Shown here: one piece after another, positions 43,462 to 52,220 of the stretch
Layout: each line of letters begins with the position of its first letter
Position numbering within the stretch: position 1 is the first letter of the stretch
Source: Metarhizobium sp017305935
GTDB taxonomy: Bacteria > Pseudomonadota > Alphaproteobacteria > Rhizobiales > Rhizobiaceae
Assembly (NCBI RefSeq): GCF_029601685.1
Contig: NZ_JARRIR010000016.1
Location: 42,415-106,414, forward strand
Direction: 5' to 3'
Length of the DNA stretch: 64,000 nucleotides
The notes under the pieces: generated by a model
Database searches by the model: none
What the model was told of the DNA's origin: nothing
What the model saw: the letters and a program-made list of their open reading frames with translations, nothing else
Program-made: the position numbers and the translations under genes

Positions 43462-44808
43462 TCACTCGGCCGGTTGGGCCAGACGGGTGAGGTTTTCGCG
43501 GCGTTCCCGGCCGGGGACGAGCACCGCCCAGATGAACATCAGCGCGGAGACGAGCACCACCGCGCCGGAACCGAGGCGCACCCAGTAGAACAGCGTGAGC
43601 TGGTCCTGCACGACCATGAAGCTTTCGCCCAGGACGCGCTGGAGATGCACCTGCACGACGCCGGCGAAGGTCAGCGCGAAGGTCATCACCGACATGGCGG
43701 CGCACATGATCCAGAAGCTGACGATGGATAGCCACTGGTTATAGGGCGCGCGGCCTCGGATTTCCGGAATGGCATAGGCCATCATGGCGAGGTTCAGCAT
43801 CACATAGGCGCCGAAGAAGGCGAGATGGCCATGCGCGGCGGTCACCTGCGTGCCGTGGGTGTAGTAGTTCACCGACGACAGCGTGTGCAGGAAACCCCAG
43901 ACGCCGGCGCCGAAGAAAGCCATGACCGAGCAGCCGATCGACCACAGCAGCGCCGCCTTGTTCGGATGGTTGCGGCCGGCCTTCCAGGTCATCATGATGG
44001 TGAAGACGACCATGGTGAAGAAGGGCGCAACTTCCAGCGTCGAGAACAGAGAGCCTATCCACTGCCAGTAGCCCGGCGCGCCGATCCAGTAATAGTGGTG
44101 TCCGGTGCCGAGGATGCCTGAGAACAGGGCGAGGCCGACGATCACGTAGAGCCATTTTTCCACGACCTCGCGGTCGATGCCGTTGAGCTTGATCATCAGG
44201 AAAGCGAGCACGGACGCCATGATCAGTTCCCAGACGCCTTCGACCCACAGGTGGACAACGTACCACCAGTACATCTTGTCCAGCGCAAGGTTGGCCGGAT
44301 TGTAGAAGGCGAAGAGGAAGAAGATCGCCAGGCCCCACAGGCCAAAGAGCAGAATATTGATGACCGTGGTCTTTCGACCTTTGAGCGCCGTCATGGTGAT
44401 GTTGAACAGGAACATCAGCACGGCGATGACGATGCCGACCTTGGCGATGAAGGTCTGTTCCAGAAATTCGCGGCCCTCATGGACATGGAAGATATAGCCG
44501 ACGACCGTCGATCCCGCCACGACGAAGAACAGCCAGAACTGGGCTATCGCCAGCTTCGGACTGAACAATTCGGTCTCGGTCTCCTCCGGGATCATGTAGT
44601 AGGTCGCGCCCATGAAGCCCATGAGCAGCCAGACGATCAGCGCATTGGTGTGGATCATGCGCACGATGTTGAAGGGCAGAAGCACGGAGAGCGTGTTCGG
44701 CAGCACGTAGATCGTGCCGGCGAGAACCCCGAAAAGCACCTGGGCGAGAAACAGACCGAGCGCGCCGTAGAAATACAGCATCGCGATCTTTTGTGTTTGA
44801 TATTTCAT
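43462..44808 (-). CDS. norB: Nitric oxide reductase subunit B
   Basis: The 448-residue 12-helix catalytic subunit reduces two NO to N2O. Ligands are visible: FeB by H186, H237 and H238 with E190; heme b3 by H326; heme b by H53 and H328. These match the Pseudomonas enzyme with an offset of 21 for all but the first. It lies 25 nt after norC. The short N-terminus is the cytochrome-c-dependent type, not the quinol-dependent type. Confidence 0.97.
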   Translation of the reverse strand: MKYQTQKIAMLYFYGALGLFLAQVLFGVLAGTIYVLPNTLSVLLPFNIVRMIHTNALIVWLLMGFMGATYYMIPEETETELFSPKLAIAQFWLFFVVAGSTVVGYIFHVHEGREFLEQTFIAKVGIVIAVLMFLFNITMTALKGRKTTVINILLFGLWGLAIFFLFAFYNPANLALDKMYWWYVVHLWVEGVWELIMASVLAFLMIKLNGIDREVVEKWLYVIVGLALFSGILGTGHHYYWIGAPGYWQWIGSLFSTLEVAPFFTMVVFTIMMTWKAGRNHPNKAALLWSIGCSVMAFFGAGVWGFLHTLSSVNYYTHGTQVTAAHGHLAFFGAYVMLNLAMMAYAIPEIRGRAPYNQWLSIVSFWIMCAAMSVMTFALTFAGVVQVHLQRVLGESFMVVQDQLTLFYWVRLGSGAVVLVSALMFIWAVLVPGRERRENLTRLAQPAE

Positions 44809-44833
44809 GTTTTATCTCCTCGACCCGTGTCGC

Positions 44834-45286
44834 TCAGCCGGCATCGTTCGGCGGCCAGTTCTGGGTCTTGATCTTGCTGGTCCATTCGAGGAAATCGGCG
44901 AGATCGTTGAGTTCCTGGTCGGTGAGGTTGAACTGCGGCATCTGCCGCCGGCCTTCCACGCCGCTGGGCTGCGCGGCCATCCATGCCTTCAGCGTCTCGC
45001 GCGCGCTCTCCGGATCCTCGACGCCGCCGTAGCGCTTCCAGACATTGCCGAGCTCGGGCGCGAAATAGGCGCCTTCGCCCAGCAGCGTGTGGCAATTGAT
45101 GCAGGCGTTCTTTTCCCAGACGTGCTTGCCGCGCGCCACGCTTGCGGTCAGCGTCGATTCGTCCGTCGAGGTCGTGCGCATGTAGTAGTGGCTGTGGGCG
45201 GTCAGCCCGACGAAAATCGTGAAGAAGAAGATGGACCCGCCATAGAAGACGTTGCGGGCCCCGGTCTTGGTTAGGCGCTCGGCCAT
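44834..45286 (-). CDS. norC: Nitric oxide reductase cytochrome c subunit
   Basis: A 150-residue membrane-anchored c-type cytochrome. The anchor helix is near residues 12-31; the heme site is C62, C65, H66 (ACINCH) with M116 in RRQMPQF as probable axial ligand. It passes electrons to NorB. Its leader contains an FNR/NnrR box and a hairpin. Confidence 0.97.
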   Translation of the reverse strand: MAERLTKTGARNVFYGGSIFFFTIFVGLTAHSHYYMRTTSTDESTLTASVARGKHVWEKNACINCHTLLGEGAYFAPELGNVWKRYGGVEDPESARETLKAWMAAQPSGVEGRRQMPQFNLTDQELNDLADFLEWTSKIKTQNWPPNDAG

Positions 45287-45305
45287 CCCACGGTCCTTTC
45301 ATTGC

Positions 45306-45326
45306 CCGGTCCTTCAAGGGGACCGG
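45306..45326 (-). other. Hairpin in the norC leader
   Basis: CCGGTCC (45306-45312) pairs with GGACCGG (45320-45326), within the 5' untranslated region between the NnrR-type box and the norC start. Confidence 0.4.
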
Positions 45327-45411
45327 CGTTCCGTTCCCGCTGTCGAAGCCTGGCGACCCTTCGCTGGCAGTGCGAGACAGTCCTTTTTTAGAGGGCGGGA
45401 GAAAGCCTTCT

Positions 45412-45425
45412 TTGCGCTCCGCCAA
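45412..45425. promoter_or_regulatory. FNR/NnrR-type box upstream of norC
   Basis: TTGCGCTCCGCCAA fits TTG-N8-CAA. It lies 125 bp before norC, between it and the end of norF. Confidence 0.65.
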
Positions 45426-45439
45426 ACAGCGGCGTTTCC

Positions 45440-45715
45440 TCAGACGAATAAGGTGGTCGCGACGATACGCGCCAGCGCCAGCGACAGCATCAACGCCGGC
45501 CAGGCGAGCAGCGCGATGCGCATCGGGCCGGCGCTTTCGCGCAATTCCATGAAATCGAGAACGACGAGACGGCCCTTTGCATAGGCGAGCACCAGAACCG
45601 TCGCGACCGGCACCAGCAGGCCGCCGCTCAAGCCGCCGATGAAAGCCCCGCCGGCGGCAAGCGTCAGCAGCAGGGCAAGGGTGGCGGCAAAACGTTCGCG
45701 GTGCTGGCGGCTCAT
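45440..45715 (-). CDS. norF: NorF-like small membrane protein
   Basis: A 91-residue protein with about three membrane segments. It resembles cytochrome oxidase subunit IV-like NorF and lies 7 nt after norE. NorE and NorF are accessory to NO reductase activity in Paracoccus. The family call rests on size, topology and position. Confidence 0.78.
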   Translation of the reverse strand: MSRQHRERFAATLALLLTLAAGGAFIGGLSGGLLVPVATVLVLAYAKGRLVVLDFMELRESAGPMRIALLAWPALMLSLALARIVATTLFV

Positions 45716-45722
45716 GATGACC

Positions 45723-46277
45723 TCAGGTGAGATAGACGATCGGGAACATCACCAGCCAGACAAGATCGATCGCATGCCAAAGCGTGGCGATGACGACGAT
45801 ATTGCCGCGCGACGGTCGCCAGGCGACAAGAAGCAGGATCGCAGCGCCAAAGACGACATGCAGCAGATGAAAGCCGGTGACGAGGAAATACAGTTCGGCA
45901 AGCGCCCCCGCATCGCCGATGCCGGAGCGGATCTCGATTGCATATTCGACAAGCTTTACCGCCATGAAGCCAAGCCCGAAAACGGCGGCCAGCACCAGGG
46001 GCCGGCGCACCGCGCCATCGCCTACACGCATGGCCAGCGCCGCGTGCCAGCCGCTGACGACGAGAAGCGTCGTGTTGAGCGCCGCAAGCCCCGGATGCAG
46101 ATGCGAACGCAGGAGCGCCGCTGCTTCGCCATCGCGCAGCGTCATCACCATGAAGGCGATCAACAGCGCGCCGAAGGCGACGAGCTCGCTCCAGACCAGA
46201 ATCCAGAGCAACAGCGAATCCGCGCTGCCGCTCTCCGTTTCGTCGCCCGCCAGGCGCATGTCTTGTATCGTTGCCAT
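45723..46277 (-). CDS. norE: NorE-like cytochrome oxidase subunit III homologue
   Basis: A 184-residue membrane protein with about five helices of the heme-copper oxidase subunit III family (WSELVAFGALLIAF, ELYFLVTGFHLLHVVFG, TLWHAIDLVWL). The ribosome site before ATG 46277 is weak; ATG 46259 is an alternative. A perfect FNR/NnrR palindrome lies 31 bp upstream. Confidence 0.85.
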   Translation of the reverse strand: MATIQDMRLAGDETESGSADSLLLWILVWSELVAFGALLIAFMVMTLRDGEAAALLRSHLHPGLAALNTTLLVVSGWHAALAMRVGDGAVRRPLVLAAVFGLGFMAVKLVEYAIEIRSGIGDAGALAELYFLVTGFHLLHVVFGAAILLLVAWRPSRGNIVVIATLWHAIDLVWLVMFPIVYLT

Positions 46278-46308
46278 GGGGCCATCTAGGACGGTCCCGC
46301 CGCCGGCT

Positions 46309-46328
46309 TCTTTGCGCCGGCGCAAAGA
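46309..46328. promoter_or_regulatory. Perfect FNR/NnrR-type palindrome, norE divergent promoter
   Basis: TCTTTGCGCCGGCGCAAAGA is a perfect 20-bp palindrome containing TTG-N8-CAA at 46312-46325. It lies between norE and the divergent 51-residue gene and probably serves both. Confidence 0.78.
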
Positions 46329-46377
46329 GCGGAAAGGCCGGGCGCGGCAGGATGGCGGCAAAGGAAAGGATGTCTTC

Positions 46378-46533
46378 ATGACAGACGCGCAACTTGGCCT
46401 GGTCGTGGCCGCACCCGTTATCGCCGGTTTTGCCTTGATGCTCTATCGCATGGGCGTGCTCCAGGGAGCGGGAACACTGTCCGCCGTGGGCGCCTCCTTC
46501 GTCATCGCCGCCATCCTCTTCCTCGGACAATAG
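46378..46533 (+). CDS. 51-residue membrane protein, divergent from norE
   Basis: A small protein (MTDAQLGLVVAAPVIAGFAL onward) with two hydrophobic stretches separated by LYRMGVLQGAG. AAAGGA precedes the ATG. It is 11 nt before the hemerythrin-like gene and 49 bp from the NnrR-type palindrome. No family was recognised; an accessory role in NO respiration is guessed from context. Confidence 0.65.
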   Translation: MTDAQLGLVVAAPVIAGFALMLYRMGVLQGAGTLSAVGASFVIAAILFLGQ

Positions 46534-46544
46534 GAGTGACGGCG

Positions 46545-47006
46545 ATGGATGAAACGACGCTTGCGGCAAGCGATATCGGCCGGTTGGAAAAGCTTCACGG
46601 CGATGTGCTCGAACTCTGCCTGCGCCTGGAGGCCGCCGCCGGCGAACCCGATATCGGCGGCGAATTGCGGGATCTGGCCGAGGCGATCCCGCAGACGCTG
46701 AAATCCGTCCAGGAACTGGAGGAGAGGTTGCTCTTCCCGGATTTCGATCGCCATGCCGGCTCCTGTTTCGCGGCGATGGCGATCGAGCGGCTCAAGGCGG
46801 AGCATCGCTGCGACCGGTTGGCGGCCGAAGAGCTGTCATTGACGCTCAAGGCGGTGGCCGAGGACCGTTGCGGCCTGATGCCGGAAACGGTCTCGCGCAT
46901 GATCATCGGTTTCCAGGAGGCCCTGCGCCGTCACGTCTTCCTCGAAAAGATGATGCTCGAAGCCCTGATCTCGGCAAAATCCGGGGACCGCGACGTTTTC
47001 TCGTAA
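46545..47006 (+). CDS. Hemerythrin HHE-like protein
   Basis: A 153-residue all-helical protein. H17 (LEKLHGDV), E-rich ELEERLLFPDF, H in LKAEHRCD and RRHVFLEKMMLE follow the spacing of the HHE di-iron fold, though some canonical ligands are replaced. ATG 46545 is 8 nt after AGGAG; GTG 46536 overlaps that site. Hemerythrin-like proteins in denitrifiers are linked to NO or to di-iron repair. Partner of the 51-residue protein. Confidence 0.65.
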   Translation: MDETTLAASDIGRLEKLHGDVLELCLRLEAAAGEPDIGGELRDLAEAIPQTLKSVQELEERLLFPDFDRHAGSCFAAMAIERLKAEHRCDRLAAEELSLTLKAVAEDRCGLMPETVSRMIIGFQEALRRHVFLEKMMLEALISAKSGDRDVFS

Positions 47007-47023
47007 GCGACGTTCGGGAGCGC

Positions 47024-47959
47024 TCAATCACGCCCCATCGCCGCGGTCCGCCCACGCGATACCCAGGCGGCGCCTTCCTGCTGATGCAGGAAACCGTTCG
47101 AGAAACCTACGCCCGGATAAATGCCGGCAAGTTCGGCAAGCGCCTTCTCGCCATCGATTTGCCCGTCGAGCACGGCGCGGTAGAGGCGCGCGACCTTCAC
47201 CATGTCGCAATCCTGCGGGGAAAGCCGGACGCGCGACAGGCCTGCCTCGACCAGGGCCGCAAGGTCATCGATCAGCACGACGCAACTGCTCGACATGGTC
47301 TGCACGCCGTTCAAAGCCAGGAAGGATTGCCGGTCGAGCGTGCGCAGCGGCAGCCCATCCGGCTCCTCGCCGCAGATGAACTGGCAATTGTCCTTCGTCA
47401 ATCCCTTGGAGCGGGCGTGGGCGCAGCGAGCCGAGATCGCCAGCGGCATCCGTCCGAAGGCGAAGATCTCGAAGGAGAAATCCGGCATGGCGCCGATCAT
47501 CTGCCGCACGGAACGCGCCGGCAATTCCGGCGGCAGACAGATGTTGTCGGCGCCGCGATCGGCAAGCATGCGGGCGGTCGCGGCATTGTAGACATTGACG
47601 AGCGGACCGATGGAATGCGGCCGGTCGCGCAACAGGCCGAGCGCCGACAGGTCGTTCGCCTCCACGGGGTGGACGCTGTCACGGATCAGATCCCGCACAT
47701 GCCGGCTCTCCCGTTCCAACGTGACCATGGCGAGCGTGGAAAGGGTGACGCGCTTTCCCGCTGCCTCCAGCCTCTCGATCACATCGGCGACATGCGGCTC
47801 GCTGAAATGCTGGCGTTTCGAACAGACGGTCTCGCCAAGCGTGACATGCTCAACCGGCGCCTCGTCGGCGATGCGAAAATAGAAATCCCGCCATTTCGGC
47901 CCGTCCCAAAGAAAATAGACCGGGCCGAGGCTGAGCGTCGGCTTGGCATTCGTCGTCAT
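47024..47959 (-). CDS. ubiV: O2-independent ubiquinone hydroxylation protein UbiV
   Basis: A 311-residue U32-peptidase-family protein. Four cysteines (C46, C179, C192, C196) match the 4Fe-4S ligands of UbiV. With UbiU it performs anaerobic hydroxylation of the quinone ring, allowing ubiquinone synthesis during denitrification. It is last in ubiT-ubiU-ubiV, 12 nt after ubiU. Confidence 0.92.
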   Translation of the reverse strand: MTTNAKPTLSLGPVYFLWDGPKWRDFYFRIADEAPVEHVTLGETVCSKRQHFSEPHVADVIERLEAAGKRVTLSTLAMVTLERESRHVRDLIRDSVHPVEANDLSALGLLRDRPHSIGPLVNVYNAATARMLADRGADNICLPPELPARSVRQMIGAMPDFSFEIFAFGRMPLAISARCAHARSKGLTKDNCQFICGEEPDGLPLRTLDRQSFLALNGVQTMSSSCVVLIDDLAALVEAGLSRVRLSPQDCDMVKVARLYRAVLDGQIDGEKALAELAGIYPGVGFSNGFLHQQEGAAWVSRGRTAAMGRD

Positions 47960-47971
47960 GTCGGTCTTCTC

Positions 47972-48949
47972 CTATCGCCAGCGCTTGTCATAGGCGCCGG
48001 TGGTGGTGCGCTGGCCTTCGCTCATGGCGCGCAGCCGGGCAACGAGGGCGGCGCGCTCGGATGGAGTGGCGCCAAGCGCCTTCTTCAGCGAGGATACGAC
48101 TTCGGCGACATAGGCCTTGCCCCGCTGGCGACCCTCGATTTTCAGCGCCGAGACGCCAGCCGCACGCAAGGCATCGATCTGGTCGATGACATCGAGCGAA
48201 ACCGGATCCTCGAACGCATAGGCTTCGACGTCGCCGACCTCGAAACGGCCTTTGCAAAGCGTCGGATAACCGGAAGCCTCGCCGGGGCCGAAGCGATTGA
48301 TCGTGTATGCGCCGAGCTCGGAGACCAGATCCGCCGCATCCTGCCGGTAGCGCACATGGCTTGCCGGTGAGCAGACGCCGTTCATGTTGGGCGATTTCCC
48401 CGTGGCATATGAGGACAGCGAACAGCGGCCTTCCGCCATGACGCAGAGGCCGCCGAAGGCGAAAACCTCGACCTCGCAATCGATCTGTCGCGTCAGCCGG
48501 GCAATGTCCTGCACGGTCAGAACGCGCGGCAGGACGACGCGTTTCGCGCCGAACGTCTCGACGAGGAAACGAACCGCGTCCGGATTGGACGCCGACGCCT
48601 GGACGGAGACATGCAGCCGCTGTTGCGGGTAGTTTTCGGCGACATAGGCCATCAGACCGAAATCGGCGAGGATCAGCGCATCGGCGCCGAGCGCGACCGC
48701 ATCGTCTGCCGCGCGATACCACAACGCCTCGTCGCCGGCGCGCATGAAGGTGTTGAGCGCCACGAAGGTCTGCACGCGCCTGCCGCGGGCCAGCGCGATC
48801 GACTGGCGCAGCTCTTCGCGGCTGAAATTCAGGCCCGGAAAATTGCGGGCGTTGGTCTCGTCGCGAAAGCCGCAATAGATGGCGTCGGCGCCCGCCTCCA
48901 GCGCCTCGCGGAAAGCGGCCGGCGTGCCGGCGGGGCAGATCAGTTCCAT
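47972..48949 (-). CDS. ubiU: O2-independent ubiquinone hydroxylation protein UbiU
   Basis: A 325-residue U32-family protein. C169, C176, C193 and C232 fall at the same numbers as the 4Fe-4S ligands of E. coli UbiU. The family motif in FAFGGLCVMAEGRC is intact. Its start overlaps the ubiT end by 10 bp. Confidence 0.93.
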   Translation of the reverse strand: MELICPAGTPAAFREALEAGADAIYCGFRDETNARNFPGLNFSREELRQSIALARGRRVQTFVALNTFMRAGDEALWYRAADDAVALGADALILADFGLMAYVAENYPQQRLHVSVQASASNPDAVRFLVETFGAKRVVLPRVLTVQDIARLTRQIDCEVEVFAFGGLCVMAEGRCSLSSYATGKSPNMNGVCSPASHVRYRQDAADLVSELGAYTINRFGPGEASGYPTLCKGRFEVGDVEAYAFEDPVSLDVIDQIDALRAAGVSALKIEGRQRGKAYVAEVVSSLKKALGATPSERAALVARLRAMSEGQRTTTGAYDKRWR

Positions 48950-49446
48950 GTGGCATCCCTTCCTTCGAGCGCGCGCGTGCGGATGTTGCGCGCCACGCGA
49001 CTGACCAGCGGCGACAGCGGCCCCGCCAGGGCGCCAAGTTCCCGCGGCAGATCGATGGCGCTGTCGTCGAGTGCGTTGCGCAGCGCCAGCATCGCCTCCA
49101 TGTCGCCGATGACCGACAGGTCGCGCGAGAAGAACAAGGCGTCCGCATCGCAGCGGCCTTCCAGCAGACCGAGCAGTAGCGCCAGCGGCCCCTCGATGCG
49201 GGCATCGGCGAGCGGCGGCTGCCCACGCGACACGGTCAATGAGCGCGCAGCCGGCAGGACGGTGAAATGCAGCGGCAGATCGGTGGGCGAGAAACCGAAA
49301 CGGGTCTGGCGATAGATATCGAGCCGCTCGAACAGATCCGGATGCGCCTTCATCACACGGTCGAAAATCAGGCGCGCAACACGCTCCACCAGCCAGATCG
49401 GCGCGATATCGACCGGCTTTGCAAGGATCGGCGGCAGCGATGACAT
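48940..49446 (-). CDS. ubiT: SCP2-domain accessory protein UbiT
   Basis: A 168-residue lipid-binding (SCP2) protein that partners UbiUV in anaerobic ubiquinone synthesis. FTVLPAARSLTVSRGQPPLADARIEG covers the domain core (quoted in part: ADARIEGPLALLLGLLEG). ATG 49446 gives the normal length; it is 58 bp from an FNR/NnrR-type box shared with the divergent UbiD-family gene. Confidence 0.88.
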   Translation of the reverse strand: MSSLPPILAKPVDIAPIWLVERVARLIFDRVMKAHPDLFERLDIYRQTRFGFSPTDLPLHFTVLPAARSLTVSRGQPPLADARIEGPLALLLGLLEGRCDADALFFSRDLSVIGDMEAMLALRNALDDSAIDLPRELGALAGPLSPLVSRVARNIRTRALEGRDATWN

Positions 49447-49503
49447 TGTGGCCTCCCGGAAGAACGAACAGGCGGACACTAGGCAGGCTCGGGCATCACG
49501 AAT

Positions 49504-49517
49504 TTGCGCCAGCACAA
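49504..49517. promoter_or_regulatory. FNR/NnrR-type box, ubiTUV / ubiD-family divergent promoter
   Basis: TTGCGCCAGCACAA fits TTG-N8-CAA. It lies 57 bp before ubiT and 34 bp before the divergent decarboxylase gene. Confidence 0.68.
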
Positions 49518-49551
49518 AGACCGCAAGATTTTTCCCCGGCAAGCAGGCCGC

Positions 49552-51063
49552 ATGAAAACAGATGCTTCCATCCCGCGCCGTTTCGACAATCTCCAGGATT
49601 TCGTAACCCTGCTGGAACGCCGGGCGCGGCTGAAGCGCATTTCACAACCCGTCTCCCTCGTTTACGACGTGACGGAAATCCATCGACGGGTGCTGGCGGA
49701 GGAAGGGCCGGCTTTGCTGTTCGAGCGCCCGGTCGATGCCGAGGGCAGAATTCAGCCGATTCCGCTTCTCGCCAATCTTTTCGGCACGCGTGAACGCATC
49801 GAATGGGGGTTTGGGCTCGAAGCCGGCGGCCTGCCGCACCTCGCCGTCTTCCTCGCCGATCTGCGCGATCCACGCCCGCCGCGTTCGTTGCGCGACGCCT
49901 GGGGCAAGCTGCCGCATCTGAAGGCCGCTCTGTCCATGAACCCGCGCGAAACCCGTCGCGCGGCCTGCCAGGAAATCGTCTGGCGCGGCGAAGGCCTCGA
50001 TCTCGGCCGGCTGCCGATCCAGAGCTGTTGGCCCGGCGAACCGGCGCCGCTCGTCACCTGGCCGCTGGTGATCACGCGTGCGCCGGATGATCCTGCCGAC
50101 ATCAATGTCGGCATCTACCGCATGCAGAAGCTCGGGGCGACCCGGCTGATCATGCGCTGGCTGGCGCATCGCGGCGGCGCGCGCCATCACCGCCTCTGGC
50201 AGGCGCAGGGCCGTGACATGCCGGTCGCGGTTGCCATCGGCGCCGATCCCGCAACGATCCTGTCGGCCGTCATGCCGTTGCCGGATGGCATGAGCGAACT
50301 TGCCTTCGCCGGCGTTCTCGGCGGCCGGCGGCAGGAAACGGCAAGCGCCATGACGGTTCCTCTGCCCGTGCCCGCCAATGCCGAAATCGTGCTCGAGGGC
50401 ATGGTCTCCGCAAACGAGGTGGCGGATGAAGGCCCCTATGGCGACCACACCGGCTATTACAATGCCGTCGAGCCTTTTCCGGTCATGACGCTGTCGGCGA
50501 TCACCATGCGGAAGAACCCGATCTATCTTTCCACCTATACCGGCCGGCCGCCCGACGAACCGTCGCGACTGGGCGAGGCGATGAATGCGCTTTTCGTACC
50601 GCTGGTAAAGCGGCAGTTTCCCGAGATACGCGACCTGTGGCTTCCGCCGGACGCGTGCTCCTACCGCGCCATGATCGTGTCGATCGACAAGCGCTATCCG
50701 GGCCAGGCGCGGCGCGTGATGATGGGCCTGTGGTCGGTGCTGCCGCAATTCAGCTACACGAAGCTGATCATCGCCGTCGATGACGACATCGACGTCAGGA
50801 GCTGGCCGGATGTGATCTGGGCGCTCTCCACCCGTTTCGACGCCAGCCGCGACCTCATGGTCGTCGACAATACGCCAATCGACTATCTGGATTTCGCCTC
50901 GCCGAAATCCGGCCTCGGCGGCAAGCTCGGACTTGACGCGACCACGAAGATCGGCACGGAAACGGATCGGGAATGGGGACGGGTTCTGGCCATGACGCCG
51001 GAGGTGACAGCGCGCATCGACACCATCTGGGCGTCGCTCGGCCTTGGCGAAAGTCCGCTCTGA
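49552..51063 (+). CDS. UbiD-family prenylated-flavin decarboxylase
   Basis: A 503-residue UbiD-type (de)carboxylase. The active-site region EGMVSANEVADEGPYGDHTG near residues 283-302 carries the conserved acidic residues. It probably decarboxylates the 3-polyprenyl-4-hydroxybenzoate intermediate of ubiquinone, alongside ubiTUV. A prenyl-FMN synthase (ubiX) is not in the window. It may be an anaerobically induced paralogue of a housekeeping ubiD. Confidence 0.88.
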   Translation: MKTDASIPRRFDNLQDFVTLLERRARLKRISQPVSLVYDVTEIHRRVLAEEGPALLFERPVDAEGRIQPIPLLANLFGTRERIEWGFGLEAGGLPHLAVFLADLRDPRPPRSLRDAWGKLPHLKAALSMNPRETRRAACQEIVWRGEGLDLGRLPIQSCWPGEPAPLVTWPLVITRAPDDPADINVGIYRMQKLGATRLIMRWLAHRGGARHHRLWQAQGRDMPVAVAIGADPATILSAVMPLPDGMSELAFAGVLGGRRQETASAMTVPLPVPANAEIVLEGMVSANEVADEGPYGDHTGYYNAVEPFPVMTLSAITMRKNPIYLSTYTGRPPDEPSRLGEAMNALFVPLVKRQFPEIRDLWLPPDACSYRAMIVSIDKRYPGQARRVMMGLWSVLPQFSYTKLIIAVDDDIDVRSWPDVIWALSTRFDASRDLMVVDNTPIDYLDFASPKSGLGGKLGLDATTKIGTETDREWGRVLAMTPEVTARIDTIWASLGLGESPL

Positions 51064-51097
51064 TCGCCCTCCATTGTATCCGGCGACGGTTTCACCG

Positions 51098-52213
51098 TCA
51101 GGAGAGCCGTCGCGCGCTCAGAACGGGAAAGGGCGTCGGCATCGCAAGCGCCTGAATCTGGACGGACAGGAACAGCATCCACGCTGCGGACCAGGCGATT
51201 CCCGCCGGAAGCAAGGCCATCGGCATCTGCCCGGGCAACGCCGCCAGGCAACGCAGGGCGGCCGCCCCGAACATGAGCCAGAGCGCGCTCCAATGCCGCC
51301 GCCGGGGCAGAAGTTCTCCCTCCGGCGACCGGCGCATCGTTGTCCGGGCGGCTATTGCCAGGATCATTGGCCCCATCGTCGCCATGGTCAGGGCGTGTAC
51401 CTGCACAAGTTGCGGCACCAGCCCGGCTCTTGCAGCCGCGATGGCGAGTATTCCCGGAACGAGACCAGCATAGCCGAGGCATAACATCCGGTTCGCCTCG
51501 CCGAGGCGCATCCCCTCAAGACTGCGGGCGGCGACCCACGCCATGGCGGCAAACAGGGCAAGCATTCCGATGACATCGTCGCAAAGAAGCCCGACGACCA
51601 GAGGGACGATGCCTTGCCAAAGTGGCGGCCCCCGCCGCATATCGAGGCCACGCCGGCGGTGTCCTTCCATGACGAAGGAGCGGACGAGACGTCCGCCGAC
51701 GGCAAGGATGAGGACGGCAAGGGCGACAGGCAGGAAGCCCGCGAGTTCGGGCAGGTCAGGAAGCAGGATCTCCGCCGCGACGAGCACCAGCGGAACCGTT
51801 GCCAGAGGCAGCTTGTCCCAGCGCCGCGCCTGCAGGACGGGCCATGCGACCATGATCGCAACCGGCAGCGAAAACAGGATTATCGGCCAGAGATGCGCCG
51901 GAAAGCCGAGGGACGCCAATCGGCCGCCAAGGGCGAGGCCGCCGGCAAGAAGGGCCGGCACCGGAAACGCGCGCCCTGTCCAGGCCTTCTGTGCGGTCAT
52001 GATGTAACCGGAGATGGCGATGCCGCCAAAGCCGAACAATCCCAGCCGGACATGCGCCAGCCACGGGTCTTCCAGCGGAAGGAGCCAGAGCCACGGGAGA
52101 GTCACGGCAATCGCCGCGGCCAGCGCAAAGAACACGCCCGCCGGATGGTAAATCAGCAGCCGGCGGTTCTCTCCGGCTTCCTTCACCCGCCGATTTCTGT
52201 CCGGGGAAACCAT
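51098..52213 (-). CDS. NnrS-family membrane protein
   Basis: A 371-residue protein with about 11-12 membrane segments. The stretch GYIMTAQKAWTGR corresponds to GFLLTAVPNWTGR in the second NnrS protein at 62676. NnrS proteins bind heme and copper and relieve NO stress. It is 7 nt after the MogA/MoaB-like gene and ends 34 bp from the convergent UbiD-family gene. Confidence 0.82.
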   Translation of the reverse strand: MVSPDRNRRVKEAGENRRLLIYHPAGVFFALAAAIAVTLPWLWLLPLEDPWLAHVRLGLFGFGGIAISGYIMTAQKAWTGRAFPVPALLAGGLALGGRLASLGFPAHLWPIILFSLPVAIMVAWPVLQARRWDKLPLATVPLVLVAAEILLPDLPELAGFLPVALAVLILAVGGRLVRSFVMEGHRRRGLDMRRGPPLWQGIVPLVVGLLCDDVIGMLALFAAMAWVAARSLEGMRLGEANRMLCLGYAGLVPGILAIAAARAGLVPQLVQVHALTMATMGPMILAIAARTTMRRSPEGELLPRRRHWSALWLMFGAAALRCLAALPGQMPMALLPAGIAWSAAWMLFLSVQIQALAMPTPFPVLSARRLS

Positions 52214-52220
52214 GATCGGC

